Source: Buxus sempervirens (lineage: Eukaryota; Streptophyta; Magnoliopsida; Buxales; Buxaceae). From it: 64,000 nt of DNA. Shown here piece after piece: positions 1 to 12,030 of this stretch (the stretch's first letter is position 1; every line of letters starts with the position of its first letter). Where the stretch lies: the NCBI GenBank assembly GCA_947561395.2, contig OX387195.1, positions 1,185,501-1,249,500 on the forward strand, in the 5' to 3' direction. Under the pieces are notes generated by a model that saw nothing but the letters and a program-made list of their open reading frames with translations, was not told the origin of the DNA and ran no database searches. A program made the position numbers and the translations under genes.

Positions 1-1760
1 AATATGGTTTCTTATTTGTGATGGAATTTCTATTTTAGGTTCTGATTTTACGTTTGATTTGGATATGAAAATACTGATTCTAAGTTCTGAAATGGAACTG
101 TGAAAATGAGACTTGTCTAGGCTACCTTCTGTTAGAGAACCTTAAGATGAGGTCAGTAGTCTAAAATTTCGGTGGCTTGCGAAGGTTAGGAAATTTCGCG
201 TAAAAATTCATATTAGTAGTTTAAAATTTAGTTTAGGGTATTTGTAGTTGAATGGAATTGGTTTAGGACCAATCGGAACTCGAGGTATTGAAAGAAAAAT
301 CCAGAAAAGTTGATGATTTCCGTTCGGTAGGTTTCGCGGCAGATTGTAACCACCTGTAGTAAAATGACCATAACTTCCTGTAAGAGACTCCGAATTACGA
401 ACCGTTTGTTGCGTTGGAAACTAAACTTGTAGAGTTTTCCAACGATATATGGTACGTATACTAATTCCTCATAGATTAAATCAGGTTTAGCATTCGATCA
501 ACTAGTTAAAATCAGTTCTGCAAAGTAAACAGCAACTGCAAACCAACCGTGGATAATTTGCATTCGGTATTCTCCGAACATGAAATTGATTTATTTCTAA
601 CTTGTGTTCGAAAGTGGTTTATAAAATGATTTGAGATTGTAATTGGAAATTGAAGTTGAGGTTTCTTGCTAGTGAGAAAGGCAATGAGCCAATGGCATCC
701 TGAAAGGCAGAATGGCCTAGGGATGTAGTGGCAAGTGAACAGCAAGGTTCACTTAATTTTTGTTGTATCTGGGCAGTTGAGCTCTTATGGGTTTTGTTTA
801 GTAAAAGATTTGAATGATTAATTCTTATACTAGTCTAAACAGTATAGAGTTGGTCGTGGATCCACAGTCAGTCTTGATCGTGCGTTAGTGTTGGCTTGTC
901 GAGTTAATACCCCGGGCTAATTGTGTACCACCGTGTGGGATCAGTGAGGCCTTCGTGTGTGATTGATGAACTGCAGCGTACCAACCCATGCGTGGGTGCT
1001 CCACTCGTGCGATGACCGTGCACGGCTTCAATGACGAGTAGTGAGGTAGCAAACCAACTAAGGGTGGTTAACCCGATTTATAGGCACGCTAATTCATGAA
1101 TCTTACATACGCTTTATTTCTGACATGATATTGTTATATGTGAATTGTTCACCGCACGATTTGATGGAATTGATCTTATGATATGTAGCATGTTATTTTA
1201 TTATGTAAAATTGCATCAACTGTTTATATCTTGCATTATGCTACTTACTGGGACATTAGTCTCACATAAGTTTTGTTTTTATCGGATTTGTTTTCAGATC
1301 TAGCGGGTGCGAAGCGTAGCGGGGCCGAAGTAGAGGATTATCTCTAGTATAGGCCGGAGGACTACTTCTATCCTGGCTAGTGATAGAAAGGGCAATTTTT
1401 TTTGATAATTGTATATTTATTTTTTTTTTGAAACTGTGTATATTGTATATAGTGAGAGAGAGAGAGAGTTGAGAGATAGATAGCCTTTGATAATATACTC
1501 TTGTGGAAAGATTAGTATGTGATGTGCATGATAGATATATATATAAACTGTGTTTATCAGGTTATTATCTGTGTTTGAGGGCTTAACCCATACTCGTATG
1601 TACAGGCGTTATATAGCCGTTTTTCTGAAAAAAAAATTTAGGATGTTATTTTTGTGTCTGATTAGTTCTGAAGTTAGTTTTCATTACTTTGGGCCCTAAG
1701 CTAGTGCTCAGGAGCCAATAATAAACCCGATGCGGGTGAACCTGGTTCTGGGGTGCTACA
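1..1760 (+). repeat. 3' part of a large LTR (Ty3/gypsy chromovirus type), start outside window
   Basis: The sequence ends in GGGGTGCTACA, the CA-terminus shared in form with the other large LTRs here (GGGGCGTTACA). Upstream it has the same late-LTR signature: a 'cttactgggacattagtctcac' type stretch near 1246-1266, then a pyrimidine-rich block and a TCTAGCGGGTGC-like segment. A GA microsatellite lies near 1461-1475. No primer-binding site follows position 1760, so this is more likely a 3' or solo LTR than a 5' LTR. No coding capacity is seen. Confidence 0.7.
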
Positions 1761-2659
1761 CATTGCAACTAAACTCGCAAGAATCTAAGATTTCAAATGA
1801 AATCCCTGTTATATACAATTGCTTACCAATTATCTTTCCACCATACTATATTCCACATGATCTATTAGGATTGAAATCTCATCACTGAATAATTTTCTAA
1901 TTCTTGTAATTAATCAATCTTAATTGACATTTCAGTTGGACTTTTCAAAACTTTTTCAAAAATAATTCATATAATAATATATAATATATATTAAAAACAT
2001 TTTTATAAAATCATTTGCCAGTGTTTTAAATCCAACTTAAATATGAATTGATTCAATATACAATCTTATTTAAAGCTTGGTGGATCCCTTATTTAGCATT
2101 TATATAAATCCATTCATCACACACACAACTTACCAAGTTCGTATATTTAGTCCTCTAAGAACTATCAACCATTTGATACGGTCAAAGTTTGTGTGTACAA
2201 TAAATGAACAAATATAAATATATCATGTCTAGAGATAAGCAAATCAATTATGATTGAACAACCTTTTTCACTACAATAAATATTCCAAAGAGGTGTTCTA
2301 AATTTGGTCTTGTTCAATACATGCACTCTGACATTACACCCACTTATTTGTTTAAGGTCTCTATCTTGATGATGGAGTTATCATCCAATATTTTAACGGC
2401 ACAATAATTTAGACACATAATAATATGGTCTAGAATATTATAGGTTCACAAGGAACTAAAAAATCATTACTCTCTGCTTCTAGTTCATAAACCATTGGCA
2501 CGATTTTTCTACAATGTTTCCCAAATGTAATAATCTCCATATGAAATCTCATTTTGCATCAAGTACCGATGATAACATATGTATATGTGGAATAAAAGAA
2601 GATAATTGAATATTTATTCAATTGGTTTTAGAGGACATAAATGTCAAACATGTCTAGCA
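1761..2659. other. No gene recognised; A+T-rich sequence between LTR and pol remnant
   Basis: All frames are interrupted by stops and no domain is recognised. It probably belongs to the same decayed Ty3/gypsy element as the pol fragment that follows, because that fragment continues without a visible boundary, but this is inference. Confidence 0.4.
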
Positions 2660-3047
2660 TGACTATGAAGTAGTATATCGACCAGGAAGAGAAAACAATG
2701 CCACCGGTGCTCTATCTCGTCAACCCGATATCCCATCTGATTTAGAGATTTCAGCTTTAAGCATGCCCAAATTCCAAATTTGGAAATAAATTAGAAAGGC
2801 CAATTTAGAAAATGAAGAACAACTGAATTTTCAAATATTAATACAGCAAAAAGTTTGTGATTCTCAATTTTAGTATAAAGATGGTATAATATAATATGAG
2901 GGCAGAGCAATTACTCCTTCCAAGTCGGTATTAACCATACAATTACTTAAGGAATTTCATGATTCAGCCATGGGAGGGCATTTCGGAGTGCTGCGAAACA
3001 TACAAATGCCTAGAAGAAAATTTCTACTGAAAAGGTAAGAAAAAAGA
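2660..3047 (+). pseudogene. Ty3/gypsy pol remnant: RNase H end and integrase N-terminal region
   Basis: Conceptual translation gives YEVVYRPGRENNATGALSR, the usual end of the RNase H domain of Ty3/gypsy pol. After several stops comes LLKEFHDSAMGGHFGVLR, which corresponds to the start of the integrase zinc-binding (H-H-C-C) region. In-frame stops are present, and the frame is cut at 3047 by the solo LTR that follows. The reading continues after that LTR at 6376. It is a dead fragment of an older element, best matched by memory to chromovirus-type pol; lineage is uncertain. Confidence 0.75.
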
Positions 3048-6000
3048 TGTAAAACCCTGGAATTTCCTAATATAATATAAATAATTAATTAATAAGTAAA
3101 CTAGAGAGATTTGGAAGTATAAATAAATTTAAAAAGGAAAAATAAGAATTAAGTATAGGAATCTAAATTATATTACAAGTGAGAATTTGTAGAATTAATA
3201 TTTCGAATTTAAATTTCAAATTAAAATAAGAAGAATGGAATTTGGAGAATTGTGGAGAAATTCAATGATTAAGTGTGGAAATTAAAGAAATGGCATTTTG
3301 GTCATTCCTAATAGTCAAACCCATGAAAAGAATAAAATAATTAATTATTAAGTTAAGAAACTTAATTGTACCAAATATGAGTTTAGATGGATTTAAATAA
3401 TGAATTTAAATTTTAAAAGAAGGAAAAAGGGCTTAATTGTAATTATACTTATTTAGGAGCTTTAATTTTAGTAATATGGGAGAAAATCAAGTGATTAGCT
3501 AATATTTAAAATAAGGATCATAAATAGCACGAAAATTAATTAGATTAGAAGTTTCTTATGAGTTAAATTTAGGGGAAAATAATTAAAAAACGAGATAAGA
3601 TAGGAAATGTTACCAAATAGAATTGAGAATCCTAGTTGGAAAGTCTCCTAAATCAATTAGGACTTCTAATTAAGTATGCCTATAAAAGGAATGCATTAGG
3701 GAAGGTTTGGGGTTTCCATTAAGTCAATCATGACGAGAAAAAAAGAGAGAAAATTCGTGCATAGGGTTGAAGAAAAATAAAAAGAGAGATAAAGAGAAGA
3801 AAAATATGTTTTATGAAGGAATGCTGCAGAATTTCGACCAACAGTATTCGAATTAAGATTTAGAGAGATCCAACTGTTGGATCGACCTCAACTTTAAAGG
3901 TTATGTTCCTGACTCGTAGGACTTCAATTTAAACGGTGGAGATTTGATATGGAGATGCCTAGAGTGGTGCGAAAAATCTTAGAAATTTGGTGGTCATTCG
4001 GGTTTCTTGAAAGAAGGATTTCACATGTTGAGGCAAGTAGCAAACACTTTAAAAACTGGAGAAATTGCATGATTTTTGTATGATCAAGATGTTTTATCAT
4101 GGTTTGTTTTAATTTAGATCTTGGTTGAAAAGTTGAGAGGTTTATAAGATGGTTTTGTTTTCATATACTTTCAAAGAAATCAAGAAAAGTGATAATCTCA
4201 AGGGAATTAATTAAGTAGGAAACTTTAGATCAACTTATAATTACTGAGAATAGGTTAGGATTGTCTTAGAAATAATTCAGAATGAAGATATGAAGATTAG
4301 AAATAATTAAAACTATAAAAAGTACTTTATATTTCGGAAATAAGAAAACCCAGAAAATATAGTGAATTTTGGCCGAGCACCCAATAGGCCGCTTGAGCAC
4401 AATCGCAGGCGTTTCGCCTGTGTATTTTAAAAACAGAATAACAGAACCTTGAAACTCAACGCCCGGGAGGACGCTCGAGCGCAATTCCGAGTGTCTAAGC
4501 AAAATCACCCAGTAATGGATGCCCAACAGGCCGCTCGAGCATGATGTCGAGCGACCTCTGTAAGAATTTTTCAGATTTTGAATTTTGTGTTTAAATCTAT
4601 TTTTAACGATTTTTCTTAAAATTCTAAAATTGTAACACCTGTAATTAGGTTAATTTGAGATGTAGGAAGTGGCGGAATCAAATTTGGATAAAAGAATAGT
4701 AATTTGGAACGATAAATGTAAAGATGGATTTTATAGAAGTGTTTTGAGGAATATGTGGATTTAATCTACTTAGAATTGGTTTTGGTTAATGTAACCTATT
4801 CCTAAACTTCATTACAGACCTAACATACCCTCTTAAAGGATTAAATATCAATGCTAATGAGTTTTGACACCTTAGGTTCTTAAAAGAAGAATTTTGGACA
4901 TTGTTGAGTAAATTATTGAGAATAACAACCAATTAGGAAATGAATTTAAGTAAGACTTAATATACTGATCTAACACTCAAATATAAGTAATTTAAGAGTG
5001 TTCACATTAATAAATTACTATTTAGGCAATTAATCAAGAAATTGGGCATATTTTGGTAAAATGACATGATTTTTAAGGTTTGGATGCGTTTTCTATTTAT
5101 TTTCAGATTTGAGCGATTTCTTACTTTCAATATTTTATTTCTAGATATTTGCATATGGTTTTATCGATAAGTGGGCAGAATCATTGTTTTCCTCCGTGTA
5201 TCTTGGAGTTGTTGAATTCCTCTCTCATGTATATTGGGATGAGATGTTTATGGAAGAATGAGAGTTTATTTTATTGTAAGGCGTATCTTACTTTTGAGAC
5301 AAGTTATTATTAAATGTTTTTGGTTGTGAGTTGTGTCTAGTGGGCAATGCTTAGTATGGATCTATAGCATAGCTAGGAAGTGAAATGGAATTCTTTGGTA
5401 AGTTAAACCTGTCCCCCACTTTAAGCAATCTTGACCCGTCGTGTATCTCGACTTGGTCATTAGCTGTGTACCTCGGCATAGAAATTTATTGGATTACCCA
5501 CCATGTATCTTGGTCTGGTACTTCCCCTGTTGTGTACTCAACGTGGTTTATTTGGGTTACCATCATGCGCTTTAATGAGACATTGGCTTACATGTGCTTT
5601 TTATTGATTATGCTTATAGTTTACGTGTAACTCGCACCTGAGAGCTATATTTTGGTTGTGCTTGTAGTTCACTCGTGGCTTACAGATGTACTGGTATTAG
5701 CCTTGTATTGTCAAGGATCCATATATATTTGATCGAACTGGTATTCCATTTGTTGGATAGTTGTACTTGATTGGATTGCACGTGCCAGCCCCCTGTGTAC
5801 TCAGCTGGGTGATCCGCATTGATTATAGACGGAGGATGGGGACCGTGTATTTCGGCTCCATATCATGTAAGCTCGTGAGGTGGCGACTTGGGAACAGGGA
5901 GTAGCTTGTTGAAGTAATTTTAGTTCATGAGTCCTATGATGTCATAACATATGCGTGGTTTGGTTTGATGATTGCTTTGAATATTATTATCGTGATTGGG

Positions 6001-6370
6001 TTTTATCGTTATATCTCATGACTTTATTTTTGTAAAGAAATTAGACTATTTTAATTCATGCATCTTGCTACTTATTGAGATTTATATCTCACTCCGGCTT
6101 TCACTATTTTTCAGGTACTCTTGGTGAGATCGACAAGCATTGGGATAGTATGTAAAAGGGGTGGCCAATTAGTTATGAACCAGTTATGAGTTCAAAAGCA
6201 AATTGTAAATGTTAAGATTAATTGTGAATGAATTTTATTTTATGTTCTGCGTAATAACTCTGATAAAGACATGAATAAAAGTTTTTAAATTATTCTGGAC
6301 TTTAGTTGCTTTGGCCCACATACACTAACACTTTGAGGTTGGACAATTGATCCAAAATCGAGGCGTTACA
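3048..6370 (+). repeat. Solo LTR (chromovirus type, 3.3 kb) with TSD AAAGA
   Basis: It starts TGTAAAACCCTGG and ends ATCGAGGCGTTACA. The 5 bases before (3043-3047) and after (6371-6375) are both AAAGA, a perfect target-site duplication, so the LTR inserted into the older integrase remnant and its partner LTR was lost by recombination. A TATA box is at 3681-3688. A cluster of GC-rich palindromes of CGCTCGAGCG type is at about 4373-4553, and a degenerate GTGTACTCGG minisatellite at about 5428-5830. No internal region or real ORF is present. Confidence 0.92.
3681..3688 (+). promoter_or_regulatory. TATA box of the 3048-6370 LTR
   Basis: The sequence is TATAAAAG in the context GCCTATAAAAGGAATGC, about 630 bp into the LTR. 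A GA-rich, AGAGAGAAAA-type leader follows, as is common in plant LTR promoters. Confidence 0.6.
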
Positions 6371-6700
6371 AAAGATGTTCAGCATTATATATCACATGTA
6401 GCATATACCAACAGACAAAATATGCAGTACAAAGTCCAGCGAGACTTCTGCAATCCCTACAGATTCCAATTGCTATGTGGGAAGACATTTTTCTTGAATA
6501 TATTGATGGCTTGCCAAAGTTAGAAGGTCATGATTTGATTTTGGTGGTTACCAAAGGAGAACGCTACATGGGAAGATGTCAAAATTATGTAGCATAAATA
6601 TCCCACTTTAAATCTGGAGGACAAGTTTTGTTTGGAAGGGCCAGCAAATGTTAGAACTCCATGCATATGAAAGCTCATTCCTCATCATATTGACTAAACA
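6371..6700 (+). pseudogene. Ty3/gypsy integrase remnant, continuation with internal deletion
   Basis: After the AAAGA duplication the frame resumes with the zinc-finger-to-core linker, including YQQTKYAVQSPARLLQSLQ and then WEDIFLEYIDGLPKLEGHDL, which is the beginning of the integrase core (the second catalytic-type D is replaced by E in FLEY). The text then jumps within a few codons to ATWEDVKIM and LNLEDKFCLEGPANV, the chromodomain/C-terminal part. Most of the catalytic core is therefore deleted. Several in-frame stops confirm a pseudogene. Confidence 0.75.
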
Positions 6701-8431
6701 GAAGTCTTGTAGAAGATTGGAAAGTAATTGCTTTAGTGGTTGAGGTGGCATCGAGTGACTAAGTATTTGAAACTCCAAGAATATTCTTTCAAGTGGTCAT
6801 TACAGATGATGCATTGACAATTATTAAGAAGTTGTTAGAGAGGAAACATTAACAATGAACAAATTAGCTTTTCTGTTCTATGGCTGTTAGCAGTTTGTTG
6901 TGATAGTTTCAGTTGTATTTTCTTAGAGTATTAATACCTATGTTAGAAAGGGAGGTGTACAGAAATAGTTTTATAAACACCACTTCTTACTATTTGTTTC
7001 TTGGCTTTAATTGGGACCACAACATATTTCTTACCTTAATTAACATATTTTTTAAAGAACAGAAACCTTTTTGTGTTCTAAATCCTTGTTTTAAAACTTT
7101 GGGGGTTTTTCTATAGGCAATCTAACTAAATTGGTGGGTACTTGAATATAGCATTTATTTGAAAAAATTTGTGACATCTTACATTCACTTGTTAGCAGCA
7201 CATACTAAGGGATACATTCTTTTCAATGTACAAATGGTTGGATAAAATCACATTTTCAAAGATCAATCCTTTGCAACAGTCATGGTACATGTCTTCTAGC
7301 AAGTGTAAGATAGCTGTGAAAGAAATTGAAGGATCTATATACCTTGTTATATATTCTAGGAAACTAATTATATAGCAAAGTCAAGGTACACGATAATTAT
7401 TAAATAGTTCATAGACATTCATATAAAATTACTAGCTTTATTTCGCAATAATCTCATCTAATATTATTTACAATGTGGCAATTATGTTTGAAGCATACTT
7501 CTAGATGACACAAGTAATATTTTAGTTACTATTAAAGGTCATTGTTGTCAATTTTTTGTTCATGTTGAAATAAATCATAAATGTAAATAAATTTTTTATT
7601 CTAATAACTTATTTTTTTAACCGAATATGCATCAAGAATGGTAGAAATTTATCACTTCATTTAATTGACAAAGTTGTCAGAAGGAATACCAATTCAATGC
7701 GATCTGTATTGGCACCATGAGTATGAAAGTGTTGTTTGGGAGATGCAATGTTAATCAGGTTGATGGCGACTAACATAATTTCAAGGTCAAGCAATATGGT
7801 ATATATGGAGGCTGACTTGAAGATCCAATGTAGCTTGTTGTACATGTAGTTAGCTTCTTTGTGTTGACATATTTAGTTATTTTGTTCTTGCATTCTCTTA
7901 TTAACTAGTTGTTTTACCCATGCTAATCATGGGAACAAATTTTTTTTTAAATAACATTAGCACCGAAATTTTTTTTGAACAACATCTTATTAAATAATTT
8001 GTAACGGCTTTTACTATTAAATAAATATAGTATATTAACAAGTGTAAGACTTATCCCAATATTGTTCCTATATCTTTATTTGTTAAAAAATCATGTTTGC
8101 TTTATTCATTTATTTCCTATATCTTTATTTGCTAAAAGTGTAATCGTGCTTTATAAGAAAGAATTTTATTTTGTTGATCTTATTTTGTTTTCTCCTGCTA
8201 GAACATTTTTTCAAATAACTTATTAATAAATAATTTATAATAGCTTTTACTATTAAATAAAAAATATATTCTTTTTCATATCTTTATTTGTTAAAAACTA
8301 TGTTTATCTTGATTTTTCTTTTATATCTTTTTTCATGTGTTTCTTATCTTAATTAACATATCTTTTAAACATAATAGTAACATATGTTTCATTTATTTAT
8401 TAACATATGTTTCCTATGTTCATAATATATG
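6701..8431. other. No gene recognised; contains a diverged short duplication
   Basis: The stretch is A+T-rich with stops in all frames. About 7976-8050 and 8210-8290 share a segment of the form AATAATTTGTAACGGCTTTTACTATTAAATAAA, so a roughly 230-bp unit was tandemly duplicated and has diverged. The first part probably holds the 3' end of the decayed Ty3/gypsy element, which cannot be bounded. Confidence 0.4.
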
Positions 8432-8494
8432 TGTAGACACCTCAAATTGCACTAAGTGAAAATTTAATATTGCAAGCTATTTTTCATGTTTGAC

Positions 8495-8810
8495 CGGAAT
8501 TACATTACGGCTATAGGCATAAATATAGGTAATCGAAATAAGATTTCGGTCATTAAAGTTTTATATGTACCCAAGGATGAATTTTGGTCATTAATAAGTT
8601 GTGTTTCATTGAGATTTAATTTCGGTTCAGTTAATGAGCTAGCGAATCTTTGTTAGTTATGCCACATTAGCAATTGCACATGGGTTGTAACTGAATTTAA
8701 ACCGAAATTAAATTCCGGTTATGCATATATTTGTTTATGACTGAAATTATATTTCGGTTATAGAGAAATGTTAGTATAACCGAACTGTGTTTTCGGTCAT
8801 GAGCAAAATG
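8495..8810. repeat. Cluster of ACCGAAAT/ATTTCGGT palindromic motifs
   Basis: At least eight copies of a TTTCGGT/ACCGAAA-type word occur in both orientations between the LTR start and its TATA box. The position corresponds to the TACGGGC cluster of the related Tat LTR and the TATCCGG cluster of the LTR at 47321-50076. Confidence 0.7.
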
Positions 8811-8999
8811 TTTCAAATTGAAAGTTTCTGTGAGCTTTCTTTTATTTACCTTTAAACCTTTCTCTGGGAAGTTTGAATTCCCCAAATTGACCTCCGAAAT
8901 TGGTCAAATTCCCACCAATTCATGTCTTAGGCTTGAATTAGAACGATCTAGACACATTTTTGTGTCTACCCTTGGGATTTCCTTTTCCTTGCTCTTGCC

Positions 9000-9007
9000 T
9001 ATAAATA
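9000..9007 (+). promoter_or_regulatory. TATA box of the truncated Tat-like LTR
   Basis: TATAAATA in TTGCCTATAAATAAAGGGTC, the same context as the TATA boxes at 37662 and 55167. Confidence 0.65.
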
Positions 9008-9590
9008 AAGGGTCTTTCCTCTAGCAAAGGGCTAAAATTTTGAAGATTGAGAGCTTTTTAAAAAGAAGGAACCTCTGCCCAATTCTCCACTCAAGCCTCT
9101 CAAGCATCCAAGGTGAGCTCCTAGCTCTTCTCTTTCATTTTTTATTTCAATTCAAGCACTCTCTCATCTTCTACCTTTCTGTAGACGAGGCCTTATATGT
9201 GATTGAAGCCCCAAACCATGCTTAAAGTACCTTAAGCCTCTTCTCTAGCCGTAAAACTTGAAGAGAGAGTTAAGGGAAACAAGTATTGGAATGGATCCTT
9301 AGATTTAGAACCTAATTCATGAAATATATGCATGATTTGTTTATGATTGTGTGTGGTTGCTATTTGTATGTTTTGGTTCTAATTTTGGAGGAATTACATT
9401 GATCAATGCTGTTTTATAGCATCATCTTAATTCCCTCCTAAAATCTGATTTCCTACACACTTCTATGCACACAACCACTCGTTTTCATCAAAATAGGCAT
9501 AGATCTTAGATTTATTATGCTTAATATAGTAGATCTGATATTAGAGGCCTTAGAGCAACTTCTCAGGACCTTTTGATTTGATTTTTATAG

Positions 9591-10483
9591 GTTTTAATCT
9601 TTTTACATCAAAATATAATTGTAGAACATACAATTGTACAAGATAAGTGCATCTATAGCTTGCATACATAAATGACTAGAAACAGAAAATGAAAAAAATA
9701 CAATATGTAGTTTCTAACGTTTAACAACAATTCAAGTGAATTACATAAAAACAACACTGAAGATAATTATTAAATGTACAAAATAAAATATCAAAAACAA
9801 AGGAATTAATAAATATAAATAATTCTTTTCCATAATGCTATCCAAACTTTTAAATTTTATTTCTTATGTTAACTAACTGCTTTCTTAATTACATCAGATG
9901 CCGATGATCCGCGTCTACAATTCTAGATGGGGAGTTTCGATTAAGATGCCAATAACACAGTAGAAAAAGCTAATTTCTCTTGATGTTACAGAAATATTAG
10001 AAAAACAATACGTATCATAATACTATTCTTTTATATACATACTCATTTAATTCAGATTAACATATTTAAACTTTTCTAAATCTTATTATTTCTATGACCT
10101 ACATTTACCATAAATATAATTTATAACAATTAAATTACAATTGCTATCATCCCCTTTCCCTCTATGACATTCCGTTACCTTTTTAAAACTCACTAAATTT
10201 CTATTTAAAAGAAACCAACTATTATAATTCTCTTAATGTTTTAAACATTAAATTTCAGAAGGTAATGATTTCATTCCAATTATACAAGATATACAATAAT
10301 AGTTATAATCATAAATCATTTTCTCCTCCTAGGTCAATGTCAAAGTTTATTTCATAGCACACAAACATATATACCAAAAATGTGGAGCTCAAATATGGAT
10401 TCAAGAGTGATCATCAAGCAGAATAATAACAAATCCTAAGTTTCTACTTTGTTGCCACTATGAAAAAGTAGACTCTGCATTAC
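9591..10483. other. No gene recognised
   Basis: The stretch is A+T-rich with no long frame, no recognisable protein remnant and no structural RNA that I can see. It ends at the ATTAC target duplication of the next LTR. Confidence 0.4.
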
Positions 10484-11044
10484 TATAACACCCTAGATCC
10501 AGGTTTATTTAAAAACATAAACCCAAACCTTGAACGTTAGGATAAATTCCTAGAACAACTAATCCAAACTTAAACAATTCCTATACAAAATCAAAGTGCG
10601 ACAATAAAAGTAATTTTTTCTTCATAGAAGCGCGGAATGAAAATGTAAAACATCCAATACATATCCATCAAATTAAGTCTAGATGGGTCAAATAAAATAA
10701 AAATAGTTCAGCATCTGCCAAGGTCATCTAAATAAAAATAAACCAATATAATCCCTCAAAATAATAAGTCAATCCATATCAACGATCCCTGAACCTACAT
10801 AGGAATAAAATAATATTTTTCCTAGTAGTCAACAAAATCCCCTGGAGTATCTACCCTTGCAACGTCCTCATCAGGAATATCTGAAAACAAAACCGATAAA
10901 ACGAATATGTGAAAAACAACACCTCAGTAAGTAGTCATGCAAATAAATTTAAATACTTATAAGATATGCCACATTAAATCAGTCTAACCACGATAAATTC
11001 AAACACAATGAAATATAAAATGATACACAGACTAAGGATATAAG

Positions 11045-11688
11045 CAGGGGCGGCTCAAACCTTTTGGGGGCTTTAGGCAAGGTTATAAAAAAGAGGCCTT
11101 TTAATTAAAAAAAATAATATTAAATCATAAATTTATGTTTTGACTTTTTAAATGCAAAATTTTTAATTAAACTTTTGTATTCAAGTTTAGCCAATAAATC
11201 ATTTTCGATAGATAAAATTGATAAACCGTTAAAGCGATTAGTGCCCCGTATTGGTACTTTTCCTCAATGCATGGGTAACAACACCTTCGCTTCTAGCATT
11301 CAATGATCAGAGACCTCTTCTGGTAAATCAGTAATGTGCACTTGAATACTGGTCTAAAGGCAAACTCAATAGCAATGTCACTCTTTGATTTCATAAGCAA
11401 ATAAGAAGAGAAGATGGGTGTGAGAAGATGAGTCTTTTATTTTTTACAAAGATAGAAACCCTAATCTCCTTTTTCCCTTTTTTAAAATGAAAGAGAGAGA
11501 AAGTAATCGATTTCTATAAAAATGAGAGAGAGAGAGAGAGAGAAAGCAATGGGGGACTTTACTCCTTGGGCGATAGCCTTAGTGAGGGGTGGGGTCCACC
11601 AAAACTTTTTTTGCCTCAGTGAGGGGCCTTCATAGTTGGGGGGGCTTAGGCGGTAGCCTGAGTGGCCTACCCCTTTGAGCCGCCCCTG
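11045..11688. mobile_element. Non-autonomous hAT-like DNA transposon, 644 bp, perfect 8-bp TSD
   Basis: The left end is CAGGGGCGGCTCAAA and the right end TTTGAGCCGCCCCTG, perfect terminal inverted repeats of 15 bp. GATATAAG flanks both sides (11037-11044 and 11689-11696). The CAGGGGCGG terminus and 8-bp duplication are hallmarks of the hAT superfamily. The interior has a GA microsatellite (about 11521-11544) and no transposase frame, so mobility would have needed a transposase supplied in trans. It sits inside the LTR minisatellite. Confidence 0.93.
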
Positions 11689-11696
11689 GATATAAG

Positions 11697-12030
11697 GCAC
11701 ACGCTTCCCACCGAGTACACGGATTAAGGAAGTATCCCGCCGAGTACACAGATTGAGGATAAAAGGCACACGCCATAAAATAACACGCTTCCCACCGAGT
11801 GCACGGATTGAGGAAGTATCCTGCCGAGTACACGGACTGAGGATATAACACACACCATGAAATAAGAAGGTTCCCACTGAGTACATGGATTGAGGAAGTA
11901 TCCCACCGAGTACACGGACTGAGGATATAAACACACACCATAAAATAATATGCTTCCCACTGAATACATGGATTGAGGAAGTATCTCGCTGAGTACACGG
12001 ACTAAGGATATAACAATGAGACAGCCGCAA
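11697..12030. repeat. LTR minisatellite with CCGAGTACACGG-type units
   Basis: Near-repeats of the form CACCGAGTACACGGATTGAGGA..., each followed by an A-rich ATAAAATAA spacer, recur about every 45-60 bp, in alternating 'ATTGAGGAAGTATC' and 'ACTGAGGATATAA' versions. The last word supplies the GATATAAG target used by the hAT-like element. The repeat explains the long repetitive open frames on the minus strand here. Confidence 0.85.

Larger units (their letters stand above)
8432..9590 (+). repeat. Truncated LTR of a Tat-like Ty3/gypsy element
   Basis: It begins TGTAGACACCTCAAATTGCACT, nearly the same first bases as the Tat-element LTRs at 26445 and 54761. It keeps the same order of landmarks: a palindrome cluster, TATAAATA, a GGGTCTTTCCTC leader, and TCTAGCCGTAAAAC-TTGAAGAGAGAG. 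Similarity fades near 9590, before the expected LTR end, so the 3' part is lost. It is much more diverged than the 26445/54761 pair and is an older relative. Confidence 0.75.
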
